This document shows, piece by piece, positions 1 to 7,843 of a stretch of DNA of 64,000 nucleotides. The stretch covers positions 806,001 to 870,000 of the forward strand of contig OZ241336.1 in assembly GCA_965200115.1 (NCBI GenBank), read 5' to 3'. Numbering within the stretch: position 1 is the first letter of the stretch; each line of letters opens with the position of its first letter. The translations under genes and the position numbers were made by a program. Below the pieces are notes generated by a model. That model did not search any database. It saw only the letters and a list, made by a program, of their open reading frames with translations, and was not told the origin of the DNA. This DNA comes from JAPOUP01 sp026708635 (GTDB lineage: Bacteria; Pseudomonadota; Alphaproteobacteria; Rhodobacterales; Rhodobacteraceae).

Positions 1-255
1 CCGGAGTATCTGGAAAAGCGGAGCGGACCAGGCGACACCGTTCGAGGGGTCCGCGAGCTGAAGCCCCTCGACGGTGGTGTCAAAACGGTTTGGATAGCCC
101 CGGGTCCGAACGGAATCATAGTTGGAGACCCAGCCGACATCCGTCCGTCCGTCGAGCCAGTCGCGAAGACCGGATTCGATGGCCCGCGATCCGAACCACC
201 AATATCCGGACCAGATAGCCGAGGCCGCTACGACCGCAATCAGGAGGAAACGCAT
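1..255 (-). CDS. DUF2125 domain protein, N-terminal part (runs off window)
   Basis: The minus strand reads an uninterrupted 85-codon frame from an ATG at 255 to the window edge. It begins with a hydrophobic signal/anchor segment (MRFLLIAVVAASAIWSGYWW), followed by a Gly-Trp-Val-x-x-Tyr stretch, a Gly-Tyr-Pro-Asn-Arg-Phe-Asp-Thr-Thr motif and Ala-Trp-Ser-Ala-Pro-x-Phe-Gln. This matches the start of the alphaproteobacterial DUF2125 family as I remember it. Members are exported proteins of unknown function. The gene is divergent from the cyclotransferase gene at 336, which is a neighbourhood I associate with Rhodobacterales. The rest of the protein lies left of the window. Confidence 0.75.
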   Translation of the reverse strand, partial: MRFLLIAVVAASAIWSGYWWFGSRAIESGLRDWLDGRTDVGWVSNYDSVRTRGYPNRFDTTVEGLQLADPSNGVAWSAPLFQILR

Positions 256-335
256 CCAAATCCCTTTGATCCTTCCCCGGCATTGGTGTGTACAGGCTGG
301 GGCGGCAAAGAACCAGAACCATGGAAGGCTGACGT

Positions 336-860
336 ATGTGGATATTTGGATACGGTTCCCTGATCTGGAACCCCGGCTTTCCACATCGCGAGACAGTGCC
401 GGCGACACTGCCGGGATACGCGCGAAGATTCTGCATGCGTTCAATCCATCATCGCGGGACCCATGAGTGCCCCGGGCTGGTTCTGGCGCTCAGCGCCGAC
501 GAAGCGTCGAACTGCCGTGGCCTGGCGTTCGCTGTCCCGGACAATGCGCAATCCGAGACGCTCAGGCGTCTGCGCGAGCGCGAACTGGTCTCTTCGGCCT
601 ACTTGGAACGCATAATGTACGTAGGGCTGTCGGACGGACGACGGGTCGAGGCGGTCGTCTACGTCGTGGACACCGATCACGAGCAGTATTGCGGCGATCT
701 ATCGCTTGAGCGGCAGGCCAGGATCATTGCCCGGGCATCGGGTGGACGCGGCCCGAACGCCGAATATCTCCTCAACACAGCCGCGCGTCTGGCCGAACTT
801 GGTATCGAAGACCACGACATTGCTTGGTTGGCGGATCGCGTGCGGGTATTGACAAAGTAG
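336..860 (+). CDS. ChaC-like gamma-glutamylcyclotransferase
   Basis: This 174-aa protein opens with the substrate-binding loop FGYGSLIWNP (residues 4-13), the hallmark of the ChaC branch of gamma-glutamylcyclotransferases. An Arg-Glu-Leu at about residues 82-84 sits where the family's catalytic glutamate is expected, followed by the strand SDGRRVEAVVYVVD. ChaC enzymes release 5-oxoproline from glutathione in the cytosol, so the likely role is glutathione turnover. The length fits the family. It lies 27 bp upstream of the MotA-like gene on the same strand and divergent from DUF2125. Substrate preference cannot be read from the sequence. Confidence 0.88.
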   Translation: MWIFGYGSLIWNPGFPHRETVPATLPGYARRFCMRSIHHRGTHECPGLVLALSADEASNCRGLAFAVPDNAQSETLRRLRERELVSSAYLERIMYVGLSDGRRVEAVVYVVDTDHEQYCGDLSLERQARIIARASGGRGPNAEYLLNTAARLAELGIEDHDIAWLADRVRVLTK

Positions 861-887
861 CCTCACAACGCAAAAAAGGAGCCGCCG

Positions 888-2114
888 ATGGGCGTGCGCC
901 ACGGGGCCGGAAATCGCCCTTCGCCCTACGCCAGAGTAACGGAACGGAAAGTCCATATGGACATATCTGAACGCGAGGCCGAGCCCTTCTTCACGCAACC
1001 GGTTCGCCAGTTCCTGCTGATGGGTGCCGTGCTCATGCTGACCGGCGTCGGGTGTTACATCGCATACCCACGTGTGGCGCCCGTGTTCCTGGCGAATCCA
1101 TGGCTTAACGGATTTATTTTCCTCGTCTTCGTAGTGGGGATTCTCGCCTGCTTCTGGCAGGTAATCATGATCGCCGTCTCGGTGAGCTGGATCGTAAGGG
1201 TTGCCCAGCGGCGCCCCGAAGCTACGTACGCCAAACCGCCCAGGCTTCTCGCGCCCCTGGCCCAACTGCTGACATCGCATGACCAGCGGATTCAGATCAG
1301 TTCCACTTCGGCGCGATCAATCCTTGATTCGGTCGCCACCCGTATCGATGAACTGCGCGACCTGACCAGATATATCGTCAACCTGCTGATCTTTCTCGGA
1401 CTCCTGGGCACTTTTTACGGTCTCGCCACCACCGTGCCCGCGATGGTCGATACGATACGGTCCCTGGCTCCGCGGGAGGGCGAGGAAGGCGTCGTGGTGT
1501 TCAACCGGTTGATCACCGGACTGGAGGCGCAGCTCGGCGGGATGGGTGTCGCATTCGCGTCGTCGCTTCTGGGGCTTGCCGGATCCCTCGTGGTCGGACT
1601 GCTGGAATTGTTCGCGGGGCATGGACAGAACAGGTTCTATCGAGAGCTTGAGGAATGGCTATCCACGATCACGCGGCTGGGAGTGTCCGTCAGTGACGGC
1701 GAAGCCGGCGAACACGATGAATCGGCTGACGCGCTGACCCGAATATCCGAGCAGATGAAATACCTGCAGGAGACCTTTCTAAAGGTCACCGAGGACAGAA
1801 CCGCTCTAGACGCCAGGATAGGCGGCCTGACCGATTCGATTGACCGGTTGGCGCAGGACCTGCGGAACGAAAGTAGCGCCGGCCCGCTGGACCGGATCGC
1901 CAGCGGTCAGGCCGAGCTGCTGAAACTGCTCGCGGACAGGGACGGAACCGCCAATGGATTCGATGCCGAGACCAGGATGCGGATCCGTTCGATCGACGTG
2001 CAGCTGTTGAGAATGCTTGAGGAAATGGCCGCCGGACGGCAGGAAACCACCTCGGATCTGCGAAACGAGATCGCGGCGCTTACCAAGGCCGTGCGCCAGC
2101 TCGCCGACCGGTAG
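888..2114 (+). CDS. MotA/TolQ/ExbB-like proton channel family protein
   Basis: This 408-aa membrane protein has hydrophobic segments at about residues 41-60, 73-103, 165-190 and 217-240. The last two resemble the paired helices of the MotA/TolQ/ExbB family (LLIFLGLLGTFYGLATTVPAM and GGMGVAFASSLLGLAGSLVVGL regions). After about residue 240 it continues as a charged, probably coiled-coil cytoplasmic tail. AAGGAG at 876-881, 6 bases before the ATG at 888, supports this start; an in-frame ATG at 957 is the alternative. The next gene begins 14 bp downstream and encodes an OmpA-like protein, so the two probably form a motor/channel pair across the envelope. There is no sign of flagellar genes, so a structural or energising envelope role is more likely than motility. 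Confidence 0.85.
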   Translation: MGVRHGAGNRPSPYARVTERKVHMDISEREAEPFFTQPVRQFLLMGAVLMLTGVGCYIAYPRVAPVFLANPWLNGFIFLVFVVGILACFWQVIMIAVSVSWIVRVAQRRPEATYAKPPRLLAPLAQLLTSHDQRIQISSTSARSILDSVATRIDELRDLTRYIVNLLIFLGLLGTFYGLATTVPAMVDTIRSLAPREGEEGVVVFNRLITGLEAQLGGMGVAFASSLLGLAGSLVVGLLELFAGHGQNRFYRELEEWLSTITRLGVSVSDGEAGEHDESADALTRISEQMKYLQETFLKVTEDRTALDARIGGLTDSIDRLAQDLRNESSAGPLDRIASGQAELLKLLADRDGTANGFDAETRMRIRSIDVQLLRMLEEMAAGRQETTSDLRNEIAALTKAVRQLADR

Positions 2115-2128
2115 CGGAGGGTCGTCTG

Positions 2129-4405
2129 ATGGCCCTTACCCGCAGATCCACCCGGCACCTGACGGGAAACATATGGCCGGGTTTTGTCGACGCTATGACC
2201 GGTCTCCTGCTCGTGTTGATATTCGTTCTGACGATTTTCATGTTCGTGCAGTTCGTGCTTCGCGAGACGATCAGCGGCCAGGAAAGCGAAATGAGCCAGC
2301 TGAACACGGATATCACGCAGCTCGCGAGGGCTCTGGGAGCCGAGCAGCAGCTTACGTTTCGGCTGCAGGAAGAGGTCGGTTCCCTTACAGGCGAACTGGA
2401 GGAGTCCAGGGCCGGTGAGTCCGCGCAGCGGACATTAATCGCTTCGCTTCAGCTTCAGGTTGCGGAACAGAGGACGGCCCTGGATGCCCAAACTCTCCGG
2501 ATCGCGGACTTCGAGGAACGGGTCGCCACGCTCCTGATACAGAGGGACGAGGCGCGCGACACACAGGCCGCGCTGGAAACCGATCTGGCGGCCACGCGCG
2601 ATCGGAACACCGAGTTGCTTTCGCAGGGCGAAGCTTTGCGGCTGGCGCTCGCGCAGGCACGTAGCGAGATCGACGAACAGGCCGAGGCCGCCCGTCTCGC
2701 CGCGGCGCGGCGCGAAGCTCTCGATGCGCTGGTGGAGGATCTGCGCGGCCGGGTGCGGGAAGGCGAGACTTCATTGGTACGGGCGCTTCAGGGGCTTGAG
2801 GGTTCGCGCAAAGAGAACCGGACGCTGAACGAGAATCTGGCCATGGTTCAGGCGGCGCTCGACCAGGAGAGCGCCGCCAATGCCGGCGCATTGGCCAGGA
2901 TCGCGGAACTTGAAACCGAACTGAGCGCGGCGCAGGCGCTCGCGATGGCCGAAGGAACCGCGCTGGAGGATCTGCGGACCGGATTCGCGGCGCTTGAGGC
3001 GTCGCTCGATAAGGAGTCCGAGGCCAGGAAGACGGAGGCCGCCGAGGCGCTGGCGCTCCGCGAACGGCTCGAGAGCGCCGAGGCGAGGATCGAGGAGGAG
3101 GAAGCCGCCCGGCTGGTGGAGGCGGCCGCCGCCCTGGCGCTAAGGGAACGGCTGGAAGCCATGGAAAACAGGCTTACCGAGGAGGAGACCGAGCGGCTCG
3201 CGCAGGAAGCTGCCGCGGTTGCGCTCCACGAACGGCTCGGGAGCGCCGAGGCGAGGATCGAGGAGGAGGAAGCCGCTCGACTGGCGGAGGCGGCAGCCGC
3301 CCTGGCGCTGAGGGAACGCCTGGAAGCGATGGAAAACAGGCTTACCGAGGAGGAGACCGAGCGGCTCGCGCAGGAAGCCGCCGCGGCGGCGCTCCGCGAA
3401 CGGCTCGGGAGCGCCGAGGCGAGGATCGAGGAGGAGGAAGCCGCCCGGCTGGCGGAAGCGGCCGCCGCCCTGGCGCTAAGGGAACGGCTGGCCGACTCGC
3501 AGGCCGAGCTGTCGGCCATGGCGCTCGCTCTTGAGGAGCGCCGCCAGGAAGCGGAGCGGACGCTGACCCTGCTGGCGGCGGCACGGGCGGAGAAAGCGGA
3601 CGCGAACCGGAAGCTGTCCGAGGCGGCCAGCGAGGCGAAGCGGCAGGCCGCCCTGCTTGAGACCGCCAACCGCCGGCTCGACGAGGAGGAGGCCCTGACC
3701 GCCGATAGCCTGAGGAAGGCGGAGGCCCTGCGGCTGCGGGCCGAGAACCTCACGGGCGAGATCCGGCGTCTGCAGGGAATGCTCGACATCGCCGAGGAAC
3801 TGGACACCGAGTCCCGGGCGCGGATCGAGTCCCTGGGCCAGCAACTCAACGCCGCCCTGGCGAGGGTGGCGACGGAACAGAGGCTCAGAGCCGACATGGA
3901 AGAGGCGGAACGCCGGCGCCTCGAGGATGAAGCGCGGCAGCTGCAGGCATACCGATCCGAATTCTTCGGCGAACTGCGCAAGGTCCTGGAGAACCGGGAA
4001 GGCGTGAGGATCGAGGGCGACCGGTTCGTGTTCTCGTCGGAGGTGCTCTTCGAATCCGCCGAAGCCAGCCTGGCGCCGGCGGGAGAGGAGCAGATCGAAC
4101 GGGTGGTGGAGATACTGCGGGAGGTGGCGGCCCGGATCCCGCCGGAGATCGACTGGGTGGTGCGGGTCGACGGGCACACGGACGACGTGCCCTTCGCCGG
4201 CGGGAATCCGGTCTATGCGGATAACTGGGAACTCAGTCAGGCGCGCGCGCTCTCGGTCGTACGGTTCATGACCGAAGAACTGGACTTTCCACCCGAAAGG
4301 CTGGCGGCGGCCGGGTTTGGCATGTTTCACCCCGAGAACCCGGACAGAACGCCGGAGGCTCGGGCGCAGAACCGCCGGATTGAACTGAAACTCACCGAGA
4401 AGTGA
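2129..4405 (+). CDS. MotB/OmpA-like peptidoglycan-binding protein with long coiled coil
   Basis: The 758-aa protein has one N-terminal membrane helix (about residues 18-45) containing Phe-Val-Asp-Ala-Met-Thr-Gly. The Asp in that position is reminiscent of the proton-pathway aspartate of MotB/TolR/ExbD partners. About 570 residues of Glu/Arg/Ala/Leu-rich coiled coil follow, then an OmpA C-terminal domain from about residue 620 with GHTDD, NWELSQARA and QNRRIEL, the peptidoglycan-binding signature. The coiled coil includes near-identical 28/56-residue repeats (listed separately). It is translated 14 bp after the MotA/ExbB-like gene and is its obvious partner, linking the inner-membrane channel to the cell wall. 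Repeat number may vary between strains. Confidence 0.86.
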   Translation: MALTRRSTRHLTGNIWPGFVDAMTGLLLVLIFVLTIFMFVQFVLRETISGQESEMSQLNTDITQLARALGAEQQLTFRLQEEVGSLTGELEESRAGESAQRTLIASLQLQVAEQRTALDAQTLRIADFEERVATLLIQRDEARDTQAALETDLAATRDRNTELLSQGEALRLALAQARSEIDEQAEAARLAAARREALDALVEDLRGRVREGETSLVRALQGLEGSRKENRTLNENLAMVQAALDQESAANAGALARIAELETELSAAQALAMAEGTALEDLRTGFAALEASLDKESEARKTEAAEALALRERLESAEARIEEEEAARLVEAAAALALRERLEAMENRLTEEETERLAQEAAAVALHERLGSAEARIEEEEAARLAEAAAALALRERLEAMENRLTEEETERLAQEAAAAALRERLGSAEARIEEEEAARLAEAAAALALRERLADSQAELSAMALALEERRQEAERTLTLLAAARAEKADANRKLSEAASEAKRQAALLETANRRLDEEEALTADSLRKAEALRLRAENLTGEIRRLQGMLDIAEELDTESRARIESLGQQLNAALARVATEQRLRADMEEAERRRLEDEARQLQAYRSEFFGELRKVLENREGVRIEGDRFVFSSEVLFESAEASLAPAGEEQIERVVEILREVAARIPPEIDWVVRVDGHTDDVPFAGGNPVYADNWELSQARALSVVRFMTEELDFPPERLAAAGFGMFHPENPDRTPEARAQNRRIELKLTEK
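3053..3490 (+). repeat. In-frame 168-bp tandem repeat (56-aa, 8-heptad coiled-coil unit)
   Basis: The unit starting gcgctccgcgaacggctcg recurs at 3053, 3221 (with one change) and 3389, exactly 168 bp apart. Each unit is two related 28-aa halves: ALRERLxSAEARIEEEEAAR-type and ALRERLEAMENRLTEEETER-type. The order is A-B-A-B-A plus a partial copy at about 3473. Twenty-eight residues are four heptads, so adding or losing a unit keeps both the reading frame and the coiled-coil register. Confidence 0.9.
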
Positions 4406-4655
4406 GGGAGCGCGGAGCCGGCCCGTAGTAGGGGGTCTATCCCAACAGCGTCGTTCACAGCGGCCTTGAAATCGACCGGAGCGGCGCGGAAGGGCCGGTC
4501 GCCGGCCTTTCCGGTGAGATCTTCGGTCAGGAAGACGCCGGATTCATCACTCAGAGTCAAGAGGTTGTGCGTTCTTGGGCGGGCATTGCATCGCTGTCAC
4601 ATTGGCGTCACACGTATTCGCTACTCCCAATGAGAACCAAACTCAGGGGAGCCCT
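4406..4655. other. Intergenic stretch at left edge of accessory insert
   Basis: No gene is supported here. The minus strand has a short open stretch (about 4440-4560) encoding a plausible-looking peptide (ESGVFLTEDLTGKAGDRPF) that then runs antisense into the OmpA-like gene; it could be a remnant of a lost gene. GGGGGTCTATCCCAACA at 4431 recurs nearly unchanged at 7039 (see findings). The leader before 4656 contains the AGGGGAG ribosome binding site. Confidence 0.4.
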
Positions 4656-6827
4656 ATGACCTATCGCTTGATCTGCCTGACTTCTGCCGCCGCTCTGGCC
4701 GCGGGAGGTACTTTTGCGCAGGATATGAACTTCAACCGCATCGCGAGTTTTCCGGTCGTCGAGAACATGGCCGAGGGGGACGATATCACCCGCGAAACCT
4801 CGCCCGAGATCATCGCGGCAACCGCGGATGGCATGACGCTGGCTTACACGGACAGCCCGTTGGGTGTGTTGGGTATGATCGACATTACCGATCCCGCATC
4901 CCCTGCGCCCCTCGGGAATGTGGCACTGGATGGGGAACCGACCTCTGTCGTCATCGTGGGCGCGCGCGCCTATGTCGGGGTAAATACCTCGGAAAGTTAT
5001 ACCGCGCCGTCGGGGCATCTTGCCGTCATCGACATTGAGACGCGGGCCGAAGTGGGCCGCTGCGATCTGGGCGGTCAGCCCGATAGCGTGGCGGTCAACG
5101 GGAATGGCAGCTTCATTGCGGTGGCCATCGAGAACGAGCGTGATGAGGATCTGGGCGATGGGCGTGTCGGGCAGATGCCTGCGGGCACGCTTGCGATGAT
5201 TGATCTGGCGGAGAATACGGCGCAGTGCGACACGTACCGCACGACGGATCTGACAGGCCTTGCAGATGTTGCCCCGGAAGATCCCGAACCTGAGTTCGTG
5301 GATATCAACGGGCGGGACGAGGTTGTCGTCACCCTTCAGGAGAACAACCACATCGTCGTGGTATCTCGGGCGGGCGCGATCCTGAATCACTTTTCTGCCG
5401 GGGCGGTTGATCTGGAGAACGTGGATACGGCTGAAGAGCGGGCGCTGACCTTTGACGGCACGCTGACCGCGGTGGTTCGTGAGCCGGATGCCGTGAAGTG
5501 GATCGGTGACGATCACTTCGTCACGGCGAATGAAGGCGATATGGATGGCGGATCCCGCGGTTTCACGATCTTCCGGCAGGACGGGACGGTTGTTTATGAA
5601 AGCAACCTCGGCTTCGAATATGCCGTGGCGCAGATCGGGCATTACCCGGAGCGTCGGTCGGGCAACAAAGGGGTTGAGCCTGAATCGGTGACGGCAGGCA
5701 CCTTTGGCGGCACGCCGATGTTGTTTGTGGGCGCGGAACGTTCGTCGGTCGTCGGAGTGTATGACATCACCGATCCAACGAAACCGAAGCTGAGGCAGCT
5801 TCTACCGTCTGGCGTTGGCCCGGAAGGCTATGTCACGATCCCCGAGCGAAACCTCTTGGTTTCCGCGAACGAAGCGGATCTGATCGAGGATGGTGGCGCA
5901 AGGGCTCATGTGATGGTGTTTGAGTACCAGGCCGCACCCGCCTCTTACCCACACCTGACAAGTGTGGGGATCGAGCATGAGAATGGCGCGCCGGTTGGCT
6001 GGGGTGCGATCTCTGGCATGGTCGCCGATGCCGATGGCATGATCTACGCGGTGAATGACAGCTTCTATGCATTGCAGCCGTCGATCTTCAAAATTGATCC
6101 AAGCCGGACACCGGCGCGGATTGTGGATGTGACCCGCGTGACGCGGGGCGGCTTCCCGGCCCAGAAGCTCGACATGGAAGGGATTGCCCTTGATGGCAAC
6201 GGTGGTTTCTGGATCGCCTCGGAAGGACGGACGGACCGGGTGGTGCCGCATGCGATCTATCACGTGGGAGCCAATGGTGAGATCAAGGATGAGATCGGCC
6301 TGCCGCCAGAGCTGATGGCGGTTGAGCGGCGGTTTGGCTTTGAGGGCATCACCAAGGTGGGCAACACCCTTTGGATGGCCGTGCAGCGGGAGTGGAAGGA
6401 CGACCCGGAAAACCACGTGAAGCTCGTGGCCTATAACCTTGAAACCGAGGAATGGGGTGCGGTGCATTTTCCCAAGGCTGACCCCGAAACCGGTTGGGTC
6501 GGGCTTTCAGAGATCGTGGCCCATGGCGATCATATCTATGTCGTTGAGCGGGACAATCAGCATGATTTCCGGGCCGCGACAAAGAAGATCTACCGCATCC
6601 CAGCTGCCGAAATGCGGCCCGCGCCGCTTGGCGGGCCGCTTCCTGTGGTTTCAAAGGAATTGGTGCGGGATCTGTTGCCTGATCTGACCTCAACCGGTGG
6701 CTATGTGCTCGATAAGGTGGAAGGTCTGGCGATCCAGGCGGACGGCACGGCTTGGGTGTCGACAGACAATGACGGGGTTGATGATCACTCCGGCGAGACG
6801 ATGTTCTTCTCGGTTGGGAAAATGTAA
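4656..6827 (+). CDS. Secreted phytase-like (esterase-like activity of phytase) beta-propeller protein
   Basis: This is a 723-aa exported protein. The start at 4656 is chosen because AGGGGAG lies just upstream and the product then begins with a clean signal peptide ending near Ala-Gln-Asp (MTYRLICLTSAAALAAGGTF). Residues about 30-430 carry repeated propeller-like strands (GVLGMIDITDPASPAPLG, VVGVYDITDPTKPKLRQL), resembling choice-of-anchor-I type proteins. Residues about 440-720 fit the phytase-like domain of the esterase-like group (GMIYAVNDSF, KLDMEGIALDGNGGFWIASEG, RFGFEGITKVG, DKVEGLAIQADG). The substrate is unknown; some family members are linked to phosphate scavenging. Its base composition and codon choice look different from the flanking genes, it stands alone, and it ends in a strong terminator, which suggests acquisition by transfer. 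Confidence 0.75.
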   Translation: MTYRLICLTSAAALAAGGTFAQDMNFNRIASFPVVENMAEGDDITRETSPEIIAATADGMTLAYTDSPLGVLGMIDITDPASPAPLGNVALDGEPTSVVIVGARAYVGVNTSESYTAPSGHLAVIDIETRAEVGRCDLGGQPDSVAVNGNGSFIAVAIENERDEDLGDGRVGQMPAGTLAMIDLAENTAQCDTYRTTDLTGLADVAPEDPEPEFVDINGRDEVVVTLQENNHIVVVSRAGAILNHFSAGAVDLENVDTAEERALTFDGTLTAVVREPDAVKWIGDDHFVTANEGDMDGGSRGFTIFRQDGTVVYESNLGFEYAVAQIGHYPERRSGNKGVEPESVTAGTFGGTPMLFVGAERSSVVGVYDITDPTKPKLRQLLPSGVGPEGYVTIPERNLLVSANEADLIEDGGARAHVMVFEYQAAPASYPHLTSVGIEHENGAPVGWGAISGMVADADGMIYAVNDSFYALQPSIFKIDPSRTPARIVDVTRVTRGGFPAQKLDMEGIALDGNGGFWIASEGRTDRVVPHAIYHVGANGEIKDEIGLPPELMAVERRFGFEGITKVGNTLWMAVQREWKDDPENHVKLVAYNLETEEWGAVHFPKADPETGWVGLSEIVAHGDHIYVVERDNQHDFRAATKKIYRIPAAEMRPAPLGGPLPVVSKELVRDLLPDLTSTGGYVLDKVEGLAIQADGTAWVSTDNDGVDDHSGETMFFSVGKM

Positions 6828-6854
6828 GCGTTCACTGAGTGCAGAGTACTGACG

Positions 6855-6887
6855 GCGCTCCCCGAAAAGGGGGGCGCTGATCTTTTT
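6855..6887 (+). terminator. Rho-independent terminator after the phytase-like gene
   Basis: GCGCTCCCC (6855-6863) pairs with GGGGGGCGC (6869-6877, one G-T pair) around a GAAAA loop and is followed by a tctttttc tract. It lies 27 bp after the stop codon at 6827. Confidence 0.85.
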
Positions 6888-7251
6888 CCCGCTCTTGCCA
6901 AGGCAGCCATACCGCTGAGATCAGAGGATCGCAAATTCACATTATATTGAGGCTGTTGAACGCGTCGAGCCTCTTGCACAATTATCGCGATTCCCGCGGC
7001 CGTGGCCAGCCTTCCGCGTCCGCCGGGGTGCCGGAACCGGGGGTCTATACCAACAAAGGTCCCAAAAGTCCCACAGAATTTCCTGCATAGGGCTGATGTG
7101 ACGGGATTTTCGGCGTTTCGGCGTCTCCCGAGGGCGATAACTGGCGTACCGCCCACGGCCCCCTGACTGAGGCATGAATATCCTTGTGTGGTGAGGATCA
7201 ACTTGGCCCCGCTTCGGCGGGGTCCTTTTTTGACCTGCCTGTTCATTGAAT
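6888..7251. other. Intergenic stretch between phytase-like gene and toxin-antitoxin locus
   Basis: No gene is supported in these roughly 360 bp. They contain GGGGGTCTATACCAACA at 7039, a near copy of the sequence at 4431, and end with a terminator at 7207-7231. Short minus-strand open stretches exist but have no recognisable product. The segment may be the scar of an earlier element. Confidence 0.4.
7207..7231 (+). terminator. Rho-independent terminator, compact TTCG tetraloop
   Basis: CCCCGC (7207-7212) pairs with GCGGGG (7217-7222) across a TTCG loop and is followed by tccTTTTTT. No gene clearly ends here, so it is either left over from a lost gene or insulates the toxin-antitoxin promoter from read-through. 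Confidence 0.75.
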
Positions 7252-7284
7252 TTTGATATCAACGCTGCAATCTATGATATCAAA
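7252..7284. promoter_or_regulatory. Probable operator of the FitA-like antitoxin
   Basis: TTTGATATCA (7252-7261) and TGATATCAAA (7275-7284) form a perfect 10-bp inverted repeat with a 13-bp spacer. Each arm contains the 8-bp palindrome TGATATCA, and the two palindromes are 21 bp apart, two helical turns. This is the arrangement expected for two ribbon-helix-helix dimers binding cooperatively just upstream of the antitoxin gene (ATG at 7302). Confidence 0.7.
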
Positions 7285-7301
7285 CCGCTGGAGACCCGAT
7301 C

Positions 7302-7541
7302 ATGGGCGACATGACAGTTAGAAATATCCCGGAAGATCAGCATGTTGCGCTGAAACGGATTGCGCGCTCCAACAGCCGCAGCGCCGAAGCCGAAGCACGT
7401 TTGGCGATTGCACTCTACATCGAGTCGCAGAGCAAGGCTGGCTTTGGCTCACGTCTTGCCGAGAAGTACGGCGGGACCGTTGACCAAGACTTTGCAATTG
7501 AGCGTGACGCTGGCGGGAGTGACCCCGTAGCTTTTGAATGA
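7302..7541 (+). CDS. FitA-like ribbon-helix-helix antitoxin
   Basis: This 79-aa protein has an N-terminal ribbon-helix-helix fold: strand MTVRNIPEDQHVALKRIAR, then SNSRSAEAEARLAIALYIE, closely resembling FitA/VapB-type antitoxins. The C-terminal tail would wrap the toxin. GGAG at 7290-7293 supports the ATG at 7302; an internal ATG at 7311 is possible. Its stop overlaps the toxin start by 4 bp (ATGA), typical of toxin-antitoxin operons. An inverted-repeat operator lies directly upstream, so autorepression is likely. The partner toxin is truncated, making this functionally an orphan antitoxin. Confidence 0.82.
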   Translation: MGDMTVRNIPEDQHVALKRIARSNSRSAEAEARLAIALYIESQSKAGFGSRLAEKYGGTVDQDFAIERDAGGSDPVAFE

Positions 7542-7807
7542 TCATTCTCGATACGATGGTTCTGTCTGAACCAATGAAGCCCCAACCCGATCCGGCTGTC
7601 ATCGCATGGCTCGATCAGCAGGTCCCAAACGACCTCTACACGACGATCATCAACCAAGCTGAAATGTACTACGGGCTTTATGCCCTGCCGGATGGCAAAA
7701 AGAAGGGACGGAGTCCGCGCCGGTCAAGACGGGCCGTCGAGCAGGCGCACCCCTGTCGTCTCGCCGGTTATGGTCCTGATTCCTTCATGTCCGATAATCA
7801 CGGTTAG
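7538..7807 (+). pseudogene. FitB-like PIN-domain toxin, truncated
   Basis: The first 56 residues match a FitB/VapC PIN nuclease: MIILDTMVLSE with the first catalytic Asp at residue 5, the DPAVIAWLD segment, and Ala-Glu-Met-Tyr-Tyr-Gly with the second acidic residue (Glu42). After about position 7705 the similarity stops and the frame continues into Arg/Ser-rich junk to a stop at 7807. A complete PIN domain has about 130-140 residues and two more acidic catalytic residues, which are missing. The break marks the right edge of the accessory insert, where the normal 3' flank of clpA resumes. It is unlikely to be active. Confidence 0.78.
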
Positions 7808-7843
7808 CGGACATCGCGGATCCGGCGCCGCGGACGCGTCGGC

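Noticed and set aside
2848..4179. Very long antisense open frame (443 codons) within the OmpA-like gene
   Set aside because: It is Ser/Ala/Arg-rich shadow coding produced by the GC-rich Glu/Ala/Arg repeats on the plus strand; no ribosome site or family resemblance.
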